Source of the DNA: Prostheceraeus crozeri
Taxonomy: Eukaryota > Platyhelminthes > Polycladida > Euryleptidae
Direction of reading: 5' to 3'
NCBI GenBank assembly: GCA_907163375.1
Contig: CAJQUW010007034.1
Coordinates: forward strand, 1-64,000
Length of the DNA: 64,000 bases
Made by a program: the position numbers and the translations under genes. The notes below the pieces were generated by a model, which was not told where the DNA came from, did no database searches, and worked only from the letters and a program-made list of their open reading frames with translations. This document shows, in pieces, positions 1-12,200 of the stretch (positions are counted from its first letter, which is position 1; the number at the start of each line of letters is the position of its first letter).

Positions 1-1586
1 TCTTAAAAATTCTAATTGCTACATTTTCACACTCACAAAACGCAGGTCTATGCTCAACACCACACGATAGAGTCTTAAAAATTCTAATTGCTACATTTTC
101 ATACTCACAAAACGGAAGTCTATACTCAACACCACACGATAGAGTCTTAAAAATTCTAATTACTACATTTTCACACTCACAAAACGCAGGTCTATGCTCA
201 AGACCACACGATAGAGTCTCAAAAATTCTAATTGCTACATTTTCACACTCACAAAACGCAGGTCTATGCTCAACACCACACGATAGAGTCTCAAAAATTC
301 TAATTGCTACATTTTCACACTCACAAAACGCAAGTCTATGCTCAACACCTCACGATGCATCTCAAAAATTCTAAATTGCTACATTTTCAACACTCACAAA
401 AAACGCAGGTCGTATGCTCAACACCACACGATAAAGAGTCTTAAAAATTCTAATTGCTACATTATCCCACACTCACAAAACGCAGATCTATGCTCAACAC
501 CACACGATAGAGTCTTAAAATTTCTAATTGCTACATTTTCACACTCACAAAACGCAGGGTCTATGCTCAACACCACACGATAGAAGTCTTAAAAATTCTA
601 ATGCTACATTTTCACACTCACAAAACGCAAGTCTAATGCTCCAACACCACACGATAGAGGTCTTAAAAATTCTAATTACTACATTTTCACACTCACAAAA
701 CGCAGGTCTATGCTCAACACCACACGATAAGAGTCTTAAAAATTCTAATTGCTACATTTTCACACTCACAAAACACAGGTCTATGCTCAACACCACACGA
801 TAGAGTCTTTTAAAAATTCTAATTGCTACATTTTCACACTCACAAAACGCAAGTCTATGCTCAACACCTCCACGATGCATCTCAAAAATTCTAATCGCTA
901 CATTTTCACACTCACACAAACGCAGGTCTATGCTCAACACCACACGATAGAGTCTTTAAAAATTCTAATTGCTACATTTCACACTCACAAAACGCAGGTC
1001 TATGCTCAACACCACACGATAGAGTCTTAAAAATTCTAATTGCTACATTTTCACACTCACAAAACGCAGGTCTATGCTCAACACCACACGATAGTCTTAA
1101 AAATTCTAATTGCTACATTTTCACACTCACAAAACGCAAGTCTATGCTCAACACCTCACGATGCATCTCAAAAATTCTAATTGCTACATTTTCACACTCA
1201 CAAAACAAAAAAATAAAATAAAAAAAAAAACAAAAACAGGTGAAATTTGGAGTGGGGGTGTAGCAGGTCTATGCTCAACACCACACGATAGAGTCTTAAA
1301 AATTCTAATGGCTACATTTTCACACTCTACCAAAACGCAAGTCTATGCTCAACAACCACACGATAGAGTCTTAAAATTCTAATTGCTACATTTTCACACT
1401 CACAAAACGCAGGTCTATGCTCAACACCACACGATAGAGTCTTAAAAATTCTAATTACTACATTTTCACACTCACAAAACGCAGGTCTATGCTCAACACC
1501 ACACGATAGAGTCTCAAAAATTCTAATTGCTACATTTTCACACACGTAACCGCAGATCTATGCTCAACACGACACGATGCATCTCA
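1..1586. repeat. 72-bp tandem satellite array, about 22 copies
   Basis: The first 1.6 kb is a head-to-tail array of a 72-bp unit; unit starts at 1, 73 and 145 give the period exactly. Each unit contains CTACATTTTCACACTCAC and GTCTATGCTCAACACC. Copies differ by single substitutions and 1-2 bp indels. A minor variant ends in CACGATGCATCTC in place of CACGATAGAGTCTT and recurs at irregular spacing. An A-rich interruption of about 60 bp lies near 1203-1265. Open frames inside the array are by-products of the repeat. The array runs off the left edge of the window. Confidence 0.97.
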
Positions 1587-1787
1587 AATGTCTTGATTGT
1601 TTCATGTGATTTAGTTGATGAAAGAGTAGTTTGTATGGTGACACAAATAGCTGGGCCATCAAGTATTCTAACAGACGAAAACGCAGTTCTCTACTGTGTA
1701 CTAGCCGCCACCGTAACAAACGAACTGCATCCTATTCTGTTATTGAATGTATGTCCATCGAGTTATGTAAAGACTTCTAAAGCTTAC

Positions 1788-4700
1788 TTCTGCAAATTCT
1801 GGAATGTCGATATCGTCGATCGCAGTGTCGTTTGGCTGCCTGGATTGGTTCCTCTTCTTTTTATCGGACTTCGGAGATTCATGGTCCTGAATTTAATAGA
1901 AGATGTATGCTATACTCGTAGCTAATAACTTGAAAGACAAAGAAAGGATAACTAGTAATTAATGTACGATCGATCATGCTAATACTGTAGACTATTACAG
2001 CATGGTATGAGACACAGTTATATCTCAATTTCAGTTTGGTACAATATTGCTGGAGACATGACAAGTCTAACATCAAACGAACTGGTGTAGGGTTCTGGAA
2101 GGTGAGTGATTGTCATCCTTGAACGGAGAGAAATTCTGCTGTACTGTATGCAGAAATCGGCTATGAGAGATGAAAAGGATAGATAGTAAGGCATGCAAAT
2201 TAATAAACCTGGTCAATTACTATTCATTATCAGAGAAAATACAAATTGTTCTCGGTTCCGAGAACCGACCATTACAAAAATGAATGCATCCATAACTTAT
2301 TTGATGTTTTTCAGCTCTATGAACTTAACAAAATATTTTACAAAATATCAACAAAGCATTTTGCCTTATGTTTTAAAGCATTAAATACAAATTTATGTCA
2401 AGTGATGAAGGTGTGGGTTCTACCAAACTTAGAGCTTTGATAAACTTCAATTTTGGAAATAAAATGCACAATGATAAATATCGTCCAATTTCGAAATAAC
2501 TGACCACTGCTGCATGAAGAACTCTACGCGGCGTAATTTCTGATTTTGAGCCTACATCGGTAATACAGTTGTTGAGGACGTAGACTACGCCCTGAACAAC
2601 TATATTACCGATGTACGCTCAAAATTACAAATTACATGTATAAGCGTCTGCAGTGATTTCTGAGTAGCTCATCAAGCCTTTTGTGTAACTTCTGAAAATC
2701 GAATAACACTTACTTCACTGCTGTCAAATTCAGTCTCCGATACATAATCGATAAAACCAGGAGCAATTTCCTCCTAAAACCAAGATGAAATCAGCTCTAT
2801 TAATCTAACAAAGATATGGTTCTAGTGAAGGATATCATATTAAGAAGAGCCAGTCCAGGTCGCGAATTTCTAATTACTACATTATTGTTTTTATACATGC
2901 AATCAGTAGCAATAATATACAGCAGGGTAATAAAAATTTTTAAAGTAGGAAAAATTTCTACCTACGCGCATCAGTTTCCGTATGATAAATATTTAGCACC
3001 ACGGGTGTCATTAAAATCCGAGTCAACATATGTCCGTTTATCTATGCTCATCGCTTACCGCGATATTATCCTAACTGCAACACACATCAGTTTGTCAATT
3101 ATTATGCCATTATTATGAAAATTTAAATCAACAAGCATCCGTTAGTCTATAATCACTATCGGAGTGTACATTTTCTATAGGTTTTATGCACAAAATTGCT
3201 AAGCGCAAATATAGGCAACCTTACCATGTTTGAACTGACACACAAACGCGGTCCATGCATATCTGTGTATCTATATGCTCATGCATTGTTATCCACATGA
3301 TCATCATATTCTTTTTACAGATGCATTCCAATTATAATGTTTTATACTACTCGCAGGAATGTTCTCATTGATACGGGGAGATTAACACAAAATTCTAATT
3401 TTGAAGTTAAACCCTCGGTAACTTTTTTTAATGTATTGAATATTATCAAAATTTTAGGTATGTAAGCATCTTACCCGAATGTTTTCCTCATCAGAATCTG
3501 ACACATAATAAGATTCACGATCCAAATCAATCTTGTCAACTTTTAACATAGGCTTATGAACCTTGGCTTTTGATTTCCGTGCCATCTGTAATGAAAATGA
3601 CGTGCATATTGTTGTGCAAGGTTGATTGATATAATGATCTTCCAATTTCATTGGACTATTGACTTTTTTATTTGTTGTTTAACGTATTGCTTCAACGTAT
3701 ATTTATTGCAATTTTGTAAACAAAGTTTAACATCCTAAAGAATTATTTCTATCTACATAAATGCTTTCTAAAAATATAATGCACTAACATGAAGGTTATA
3801 TGTGCCGGTCAGAAACAAAATCACCAAATGCAAGCAAGGGAATTTGCTAACTATCTGTGAATATCACACGAAATCTTATCACGCCAAATAGATGGACTGC
3901 TGTAATAATTGAATGCAAGTTGCAATTGGTATTATGTCATTTACAGGTGCTTACATCAGGATTGATTGTCGATGATGTCAAGTAATGACGGAGCTAAAAT
4001 AAAACGAAAAACATTAGTGATGTTGATAATACATATAGATTGATAACATCCATCAGCTTACATCGATAACCTCTATTTCATTGTCTTCATTCTAAAAAAG
4101 CAATTTAGTCATATTAAAATGAATAAAGTCATGTCACAAAAATTTCTATCATCTGTATGTCATCATACAAACGACTTTAAACTTTCAAAACTGGTAAGAT
4201 GAGCTATCATAAAAAACACAAACAAATAAGGTCTTAATACATTGAAGTCAAAGTCATAACTGTTGACCGACAAAAAACCTACTGTAAGCCGGTTCCGTTG
4301 ACTATCGAGCAATTGAAGGCATATGTCTTATAAGTATTGTTGCTTACTTTTACCCTTGACTTCAATGCATTACTACAACTAAATCACATCGTACCTTCTT
4401 GTTCTTGCAAAATTTGCGCCTGTAGGAAATGAACAATACTGACTGGTAACAATTGAATCAATAATCAAGCGACTGTTACAATATATGAAAGTAAAAGAGC
4501 AGTCACACAGACATAAACTCACAAGTCTAGCTGACTGTAAACATATAGGCCTACTCATTGTGTATGATATGTCTAGAGTATGATATGTCTAGCATAAGTC
4601 CTACAAAAGACTGTAAAAATCTGTAATTTCTGCTGTATGCTGGGATAATGATAACTGGGCAAAATCCCCATGTCCCGAATTCTATTTTACATCTAAGTTC

Positions 4701-4840
4701 TATATTCCACTTTATTCTCTCAGTATCATAGCGGATTACAAAGTTTAGCTATAGACTCATATAGACTCTGAATTTAGGCAAACAGTCTTACATTTTTTCC
4801 TGGGCCTCCTTCTTTGCCTTTCTTTTCTGGCGCAGCATAT
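1788..4840 (-). CDS. micro-exon gene, lysine-rich and acidic protein of unknown function (partial)
   Basis: Seven small exons can be read on the minus strand, each preceded by AG and followed by GT: 4840-4792 (49 bp), 4419-4395 (25), 4091-4062 (30), 3993-3955 (39), 3585-3475 (111), 2773-2714 (60) and 1886-1788 (99). Most donors are GTAAG-type. All join in one reading frame without a stop; the last five exons are whole numbers of codons in phase 0. The product starts basic (MLRQKRKAKKEAQEK, then MRKFCKNKK), turns acidic (NEDNEIEVID), and alternates Lys-rich stretches with acidic ones (VSDSDEENIR, DHESPKSDKKKR, AIDDIDIPEF). No known domain is recognised. The 5' end and the 3' terminal exon were not found; an open stretch after an AG at about 2092, and another in the satellite border, are possible last exons. 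The style recalls micro-exon genes of flatworms, but no homology is claimed. Confidence 0.7.
2533..2635. repeat. 103-bp near-perfect palindrome (hairpin)
   Basis: Two arms of about 50 bp (2533-2582 and 2587-2635) are reverse complements with only a few mismatches and almost no loop. The shared core is CTACATCGGTAATA on the left and its complement on the right. It lies in the intron after the 60-bp exon of the micro-exon gene, or just beyond that gene. It may be a tiny foldback transposon or a transcribed hairpin; there is no coding content. Confidence 0.85.
4237..4371. repeat. short element with inverted ends (possible MITE)
   Basis: The ends carry an inverted repeat of about 20 bp: TAATACATTGAAGTCAA on the left, and its near complement TTGACTTCAATGCATTA on the right. 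The 95 bp between them are not palindromic. No target duplication is clear. It lies in an intron of the micro-exon gene. Confidence 0.45.
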
Positions 4841-4984
4841 CTACAAATAAATCAAACACATTTTGTATGTCATCGTTTCGAACAAAATCTTCAACATGCA
4901 GGACAAATTGAAGGAGATCTACATGTAGGTGCATATATCTTAGATATCCAGCATTTAGATGTCATGTGGCAGTAACGATACATA

Positions 4985-5262
4985 TGTAGATCACCTTGGG
5001 TGAATTCATGAAACGAAACAAAGGCCCTAATGTACACACAGGCTACTCAGCAAGGATATGTTCAATAAAAAATATTGCCCGTTAATCTATGCTCAACGCT
5101 TATGAAACTACCGGCAAAGTCTACATAAATGGACCATTTCAATTCTTGAAAATAATGGACAGTAGGAAAAATGAATGCATCTACTGCTATTGTAAACATG
5201 CGAGTAGATTCCAAATGAATGCATAATTATAGTAGATATTTGGTCTCACCTCGAGGGGCCAA
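4985..5262. repeat. diverged direct duplication, copy 1 (partner at 6357-6622)
   Basis: About 270 bp starting TATGTAGATCAC and running through GAATTCATGAAACGAAAC, GGCTACTCAG and CGTTAATCTATGCTCAAC is repeated in the same order and orientation at 6357-6622, with many substitutions and small indels. The copies are old. Both contain TCTATGCTCA, the core word of the 72-bp satellite. No protein is recognised in either copy. Confidence 0.8.
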
Positions 5263-6142
5263 ACGGATCAGTCAACAATAGTCGCATATAAGGTTTTCAT
5301 TTTCCGCTAATACCCCATACATAGCAGTTGGTCCCATTGTTCATGTTTGCTGAACTGCATCCATTCCTCACGACGTAGAAACTTATACTGTAGAATGTCA
5401 GTGGTGTTATCAGCGACAGTTAGGCCATTTTATGTATAGGTCTATAAAGATGTCATTCTTCATAGCTTGGATCGTGATGCACTTGATTACTTTGATCTGC
5501 GCTTATCTGTCGTCTTTGTCCTACATCGGATAGGTCAATGGCAATGGTGATTTTAGAGAGAAAAAATCAGATTCATGAAAAAGCATCAGAGTTGTAAGGG
5601 GAAATTCCTGTGCATTCAAAACCATTTATGTACCTTGCCATTGTTGCAGTGTCTGCGCAGGCTTTTCCAAATAATTCAAGAATTCAATTCCTGGTTACTC
5701 ATCAAACATCGATCAGTATGTCTGTTAAGACAAGCTTTCAATGGACGGTCAACACACGGTCAAAAGGCTAAAGGTTATGAGTTGTATGGAGTGGCAAAAC
5801 CGAAATGTCAATGTAATTTTCTTTGACATTATTCTATAAGTACAGCAGATTAGTCTTCGCCCAAATATACATGTAAGCTCTCCTGATGTCAGATTAGACC
5901 TAGGCAACAAAACTGCTATGAATAATAAACTTGATACGGTTAAACTAGTGAGAAGAGAAATCGAGTGATTTGCTATGTCACACATACGATTGATGCAGTT
6001 GCGCACATTTAGTATGAGTTGATTACATTTGGAAATAGTGATATCACCACAAACAGGAGACCCTTACATTTCATTTGGCGTCAGCCGTCGGATTAACCGA
6101 CTGCTGTCTATACTAGTCTATGTAAGCCGCATTGTTCGACTC

Positions 6143-6327
6143 ACCGCACTTAACAGCGTCCTCTGAGAAACTTGATTGTTTGACGAGTTCACATACAACT
6201 GCAGTCGGACGCACCTTTACCATGACATCAGAATGATAGGAGACTATATTAAACACGAACTGATGAATTGAAGGATCGACCGTGGCTGTGTAGTTGAGAA
6301 AATATTCCACTGATCCGCTGTGCCCCG
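6143..6327 (-). CDS. candidate exon of an unrecognised gene
   Basis: An open stretch begins after a TCAG acceptor-like site and ends at GCG/GTGAGT, a consensus donor. The encoded residues include VEYFLNYTATVDPSIHQF, then SDVMVKVRPTAVVCEL and SSFSEDAVKC, which looks like protein rather than random sequence. I do not recognise the family. It is on the same strand as the micro-exon gene and upstream of it, so it could belong to the same transcript, but no matching exon was found between them. It could also be an old pseudo-exon. Confidence 0.3.
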
Positions 6328-6356
6328 TAGATTCGCTTTGCCCCTCCTTCCCCTAT

Positions 6357-6622
6357 CTATGTAGATCACTTTGGATGAATTCATGAAACGAAACATAATT
6401 TACGCACAGGAGGCTACTCAGTAACGTTATATTCGATGAAAAAATGTTACCCGTTAATCTATGCTCAACACTTATGAATCTGCCGGAAAAGTCTTCATAA
6501 ATAGACTCTTTTAACCTCTGTGCATAATAGACAGCAGGAAAAATACATGAAGCTACTGTTACTGCAGACATATATCACAGCTGAATACATATAAGGGATA
6601 TTCGCTCTTACTGATCGAGCTA
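6357..6622. repeat. diverged direct duplication, copy 2 (partner at 4985-5262)
   Basis: Second copy of the 270-bp unit, aligned from TATGTAGATCAC to a GATCGAG-containing end. It keeps GAATTCATGAAACGAAAC and CGTTAATCTATGCTCAAC. Spacing between the copies is about 1.37 kb. Confidence 0.8.
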
Positions 6623-6836
6623 CGTCCAAATCAATGACACATTTAGAAGGATGTCAGTATCTTGTATCCTCGTCAACGGCATGACGTCACTTAAAGAATT
6701 CTGATTCGACGATCGGCCGTACCTTCCCTGAAATGATTTGCTGCAAGCACTTGATGGTTGCTATGATGCATAATGCTAAGCAAGCACACTAGTAAAGCAT
6801 AACCAGAAAAGGAAATACAGAAAATTCAATAAAATC

Positions 6837-7365
6837 GTCGCAGTCTTTCATAGATTGATTATTTTTTCTATCTTCAGGTTTCTTTCAACTTTATCTTCTA
6901 ATGCAGTTGTACTAAAATGAGGCTTCAAAAACATCGGAAAACTATGCGCGCATAGATTTCGCTGAGCATAGATGTGTAGGCAAAAAGCAGTATCGCATAG
7001 ATCTCCGGATAATGCGTCCACACACCGAGAATTCCAAGAAATTGCCATAGCCTTGAAGAGTTCATGTTTCAAAATCTGTAAAGCATGCTTGAACAAATCT
7101 TAGATTTCACACAAATAGCATAGACTTGAGGATTCTGGTAAATTGAAGCAACAGGTAATTGTAAAATAATCGTCGTGGTTTATTGTATATTGAACATTTT
7201 TCTTCAATCCTACACTTTCTTTTTGACTTAATCTTCTGCAGTTGTGCTAGAATTAGGCCTTAAAGGCGTCGTAACACTATGCGCGCATAGAATTCGCTGA
7301 GCATAGATTTGTAAGCAAAAAGTAGTCGTATCGCATAGATCTCCGGATGATGCGTCCACACACAC
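6837..7365. repeat. two tandem diverged copies of a ~195-bp unit
   Basis: 6837-7032 and 7171-7365 share the order CGTCG, a CT-rich stretch, ACTATGCGCGCATAGA, TTCGCTGAGCATAGAT, AAGCAAAAAG-like sequence and ATCTCCGGATAATGCGTCC. The copies are about 335 bp apart and have diverged. Both contain the satellite core word TCTATGCTCA on the minus strand. A minus-strand open frame crosses copy 1 but not copy 2, so coding is doubtful. A CA-rich microsatellite follows at about 7362-7400. Confidence 0.8.
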
Positions 7366-7532
7366 ACACGCTCTCACACATCCTCTACATACTCTCTCAC
7401 ACAACACGGTCGGTGTGCATATACGCCATTATCATTACCGTAGATGTCACATCCAGCCTCGTCTTTCCTCTATTTATTTAGCCTCCATGAGATGATGACG
7501 ACCAGCAAATCAGTAGTCAGAAAACAGAGGTT

Positions 7533-7892
7533 TTTATGTCGGGCGGACAAAAAATTTCAATCAATCCTGTAACACAGTGAGTTATATTTTCCTTTTTATT
7601 TTTGAATTGTAAATGAAGCTATCCACTGTAGTTGATAGCTCTAAGCAATTATATGTCCTTTCGATACTTTGTAGATCAGCCAGAAAACTTCATTGATGGA
7701 ATTTTAAAAAGAAACGTCTTTGTCTTACAAATTCAAGATTTTTTGTTACATATAGGTTAAATCAATACAACTAACTCTCAAAAGTTGACGAGACATGCCC
7801 ATAAGATGAATATGGTTCATAATAGATATACATATAATCAATTACGTTATCAAAATTCAGGATCATTGATTGTCCGTCCGACATAAAAATAA
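7533..7892. repeat. possible MITE with TTTTTATGTCGG inverted ends
   Basis: The left end TTTTTATGTCGGGCGGACA reappears in reverse complement at the right end (TGTCCGTCCGACATAAAAA). Between the ends is AT-rich sequence with no coding frame. The size, about 360 bp, suits a MITE, but I could not define a target duplication. Confidence 0.5.
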
Positions 7893-9292
7893 CAAGAACT
7901 CATTTTCTTTCCTAAGGTGTAACTCGAAGGATTTTGATTATCTAAACGAAATAGTTATCAGTCATGATGGTAAACCGTATGAATGAATCAATGAACGTGA
8001 ATATCACTCAAATACATCATTTATATTTTTTTACCTTCACGCAACTAATTTTGTAACAGACCCTATGTCGAGTCGCCGAGCGACAGTCTCTCTCACTCCC
8101 CCTGTGCGGCCAATCAAATCGCCTGTAGTTAATTCTAGCAGATACGTGTTGTTTAAGACGCATGAGTCATTATATTCTACTGACCTCTCGTACTGCGTTT
8201 TCACTTACGTGTTTACGTTTTTATTCTACGTGTGACCTGAAACACGCAACACGTTGGTGATGTGATACGGCCATAAAGGTGCCTAATTTCGAGAGGGGTA
8301 TGGCAGATTTCTACACACTGTGTCTATAATACATAACAGACAGTATTAGAATTTTGTCGGAGTGTACAAGAGTGTAGCATGTACCAACACCGTAAGAGCT
8401 ATCGATGTGAATATCTAGATATCCAAAGTATACAAAAATCTTGAAATCTCAAAGAACCCTAATTTCGTCACCCCACCCAAAAAATATGATTTCTCTTCAA
8501 AAAGCTTCACAGTGACAAAATCCTATGTAAACGCTCCATAGTAAAATTGGTGATCTTTAAAAAATAGTCACTATTTGCAACTGTCATGATATGCAAAGAG
8601 ACAGGATTCTTGGAAAGCCTGAGCATCATTATTAAAGGTCGTGCCTACTAAATGTAGACTACTTAGTTAAGAATATTTATGTAAAAAAGACAGCTTGTGA
8701 AATGGCCTTACACGTATATGTATTTTTAAATTCTCATTGCTGCTGGTGTCTAAACATCAATAGCTAAACCGGTAGATCTGTTCGAAAAAAACTGGAGGAA
8801 TCAGCATACAGTAAAATACAGCAAGGAAAGTTAAGCAGCGATAACTATGTAGTAAATCTACTGGTAATTATGATAATGATTGCGAATATGGGTCTATTCA
8901 GTTTCACACAAATCACAGTCGATAAAAAAAGAACATTGGATCATCATCATTATCATCATCATCTCCATCCTCCGATTGATCATGGACTTCTTAATAGTAG
9001 TATCTGGACAGGAAACTTTCACGAAGGGTGTACACTTGGGGTCTAGACAGATTTTGCGGATTTTTTTAGTTCATGAAATATAATTATGACAAGACGTAAA
9101 ATGATAAACAAATGCAATATCAAAGCTCTAAAAGCAGCGGAAACAATTATCTTTTACTATCGAAATGTATTCAAATGAACTAATTGTATCAAAATACTTG
9201 ATTTTATTTACAAGTTCTATTTTATTTACTCTTCTTCTTAAGCGTGCTTTGAATAGCGATGAATGAAAACAGCAAATTAATATATACGCTTA
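7893..9292. other. no gene recognised; CCAAT-containing GC-richer patch and an ATC microsatellite
   Basis: About 8065-8125 is GC-richer than its surroundings and holds CCAATCA, with TATATTC further on, so it could be a promoter for a gene outside the readable exons; this is a guess. A short run of ATC triplets lies at about 8940-8968. The rest is AT-rich with no long open frame. Confidence 0.4.
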
Positions 9293-12200
9293 TTATTCAA
9301 ATACTGCATGGAGTAGAATGATCTTTGTACAAATGAAATCACACACATTCATCGAAATTTGCTTAGTTTCTTTTTTTGTGTTTGTTGCTTGATCACTTGC
9401 AGTTTTTACAAAATTTTTTGTCATGGCATTAAACATTGCGATAATGATGTGTTTTATAAATTCATGATCATCTTCACATACTGTGATTACGGGTTTCGAT
9501 AAAACTAAATTTAAAACTAGAGAAGTGAATGTACAGGAATGACTGTCAACGGAAAGAAACTTCTTTTTAAGAGTCTCAGTTTGAATCAGTATGGAGTATA
9601 CTTGATAACATAAAGTACTGATGGAAATGGTATTATCCGATGGCTTACATAAACCTCCTCGGTACATTAAATTAAAGAAAATTGCGTCATTATTAACAGA
9701 AGATGGGTTATCAAAGTGTTCCTCATTCACATACATAGGCAAACCGTCATACTTCAAAATGTTTTCACACGATATGCATTTCGTCCGTTTTAAATACGTC
9801 TTAACAATATATCCTGACACATAAAAAATAGCATTCACTTCATCTTCTGACACATCCGGTAGAGAGTCGGGATCAATTTGTGAGGATAAATCATTCAAAA
9901 CAGAAGAATCCAAATTTTCTTCATCAACCGCGTGATTATCAAAATCTTTAACACCGTTGAATTTCATTATTGATAAAATTTTCAATTTACGTTCGCTTTC
10001 AAGAAGCTGACGGACAGAAATGAGGTAATTCCCTCCACTAAGTTGCCGATAGTGACCAAACCTATCCTCGATATTATCTGATGATATCTGGCCAAACAAA
10101 ATATGATTAAAACCTAACCTATCGATCAAGTATTTTGTGAAGTCAATGAAACTCGCTGTACTTTGAGTTAAAGCAAAAAATGTCTCTTCTGTTAAGCCGT
10201 ATCTTCCTAAAGAGCGCCAATCAATCAAAAACTGCTTAAAGTTCTCCAGAAAAGATAACTTCCAGTCATTTGAACTTTTGACTGGATCGCGGAAAATATC
10301 CCTGAGTCGACGACCGGTTGTGGGTGAACGTACATTAATGATCCTCCAGTATTGGTAGATATACTCGATGAATGCTGCTGTATCATTGTATTTAGAACAG
10401 CCGGTATCATTGGAGTAGTATCGTAAAGCTGATATGGTGGATTCGTGAAACAAAGCGGTAGCAAACTTAGTGGACGTTCGCTCAATAGATTTTGGATTGA
10501 ACATAGTGGAGATCAATTTGAAAGCCAATTTGATTGGTTTTCCTAATTCTTTGAAGTAAATTTCTTCAATGTGTTTGAAATCCACTACAGATTTAACACA
10601 TTCATCGTCTTGGGTCTGGTCACTGCTTGAAACTCTACGTGAAAGTGTTAAAGAAAAAAAAACGCTTCCGTTGAAAGTTGTTAAAAACATTCTTTATATT
10701 GTGGGTAGTGTCAAAGAAAAGAAAAACAGGTTCCTCATTCATAAAGGGGTTTGAGAAATGTGTTTGTATGTTATCTTTGTTCGTGTCGTTCAAAATTTTA
10801 TAGAACAATCGATTAGCGGATAAATTATCGGCAGATACGGCAACTACTTGGAAACCGACATGATGGACCAAAGACATAAGTTTCAAGAAATGCTCTTGAA
10901 TAACAGATGCTGAAATTCTATGTAACGGAGATATTCCCACTATATCGCGATATTGGCCACCTACTGATGAGATCATGAAACAGAGAGCGGTTGCAGCTAC
11001 GTCAAGGGTTGAATCGGATGAAAATCCAAGTATTCGTCCTCCTGTTAATTCTACTCGTTTGCTACATGAATTTCATCAAGAATAATAACAACGTATCGTT
11101 CAAATTGTGAAAGAGTCGAAACTCGTTTTTTCAAATAACCAACTATCCGGTTATTGTAAACAGTTGAATTCAATTTAACAACATCTGCGATATTTCTTAG
11201 CTGACGAATGGATGGTATTAAAATACAGTTCGAATTTCGCAAAGTTTCGTATGCCGTTGAACTAACACCAAATAATGAATAACTCAAAATAATCATTGTT
11301 GTAGAATAACGACGACCTTGCTTTGGTACTCAGACCAGCTGCAATTGTTCGATGATAAAACTTAAAAACACTTCTTTCTGAATCACATGTTGAATTATCA
11401 CGAGCTTCTTTTAAAGTATTCACTGCACATTTTAGAAGAGAAGAATGTCTTGTCTCAGAAAGATCATCAGCAGAAACTCGCTGTTCTATCAAATATTTTA
11501 TCCGCGACATTAAATTCAGGATTCCAATAAAAGTTATTTGATTAGTCGTGCAATCAAATACATCAGAATATTGATCTGATTTTACTGCGCTATCACATAC
11601 AACCACAGTCAACCACAGTCATAAATGTCTCATCGACTTTTATGTATCCACCAATACTTGTGACTCCGTCTACTTCAACGAGAAATGAAAAGACTAGTCT
11701 CACCATCTTTTGTCCTCATAATTATATCAAATCCAGAGGGTACACTACTGCATTTCTCCAGCTCAGCTCTCAAAGTCTCGATGTTGTGTATAATATCAGC
11801 TACTCGAATGTCTTCTTCTAAGTTCGCAATCCTCCCTGCTTCCATTTCATGTCTGCTGGACGATGTAGCTGAAGTCGAACGTTTTGAAGGTATTGGAGTA
11901 GAGAAATAGGATGGCATTCCTGAGAAGATGTAGGGTATCGCGTCTTCTTTCAGCGTTCTGAAATAAAATTATTTTATTATTATGCAGTAGTTGAACCGTC
12001 TATCAAAACGAAGCGATTTTCATATATTCTAGTTTTAAACGGTCTCGAAGAGTGATGATGACATAGACTACAATAAGATACCGTACATTAATTAATAATT
12101 AAATTACTTATGAAATATATAAGACATCTACTCGTATGTATGATTACCAGTGTACATGCTACTCTTGGGTATTAATAATCATTTAGCCAAGACATTAACT

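Noticed and set aside
1-1545. Several open frames of 60-130 codons across the satellite on both strands
   Set aside because: They repeat the same few residues because the 72-bp unit is a multiple of three, and they break wherever a unit has an indel. They are repeat by-products.
1527-1925. 132-codon plus frame at the satellite edge
   Set aside because: Its right half is the antisense of the 99-bp micro-exon (1886-1788), which has splice sites and the right phase; its left half is satellite.
8938-8970. ATC-rich stretch considered as a coding or regulatory repeat
   Set aside because: A short simple-sequence run without any associated structure.
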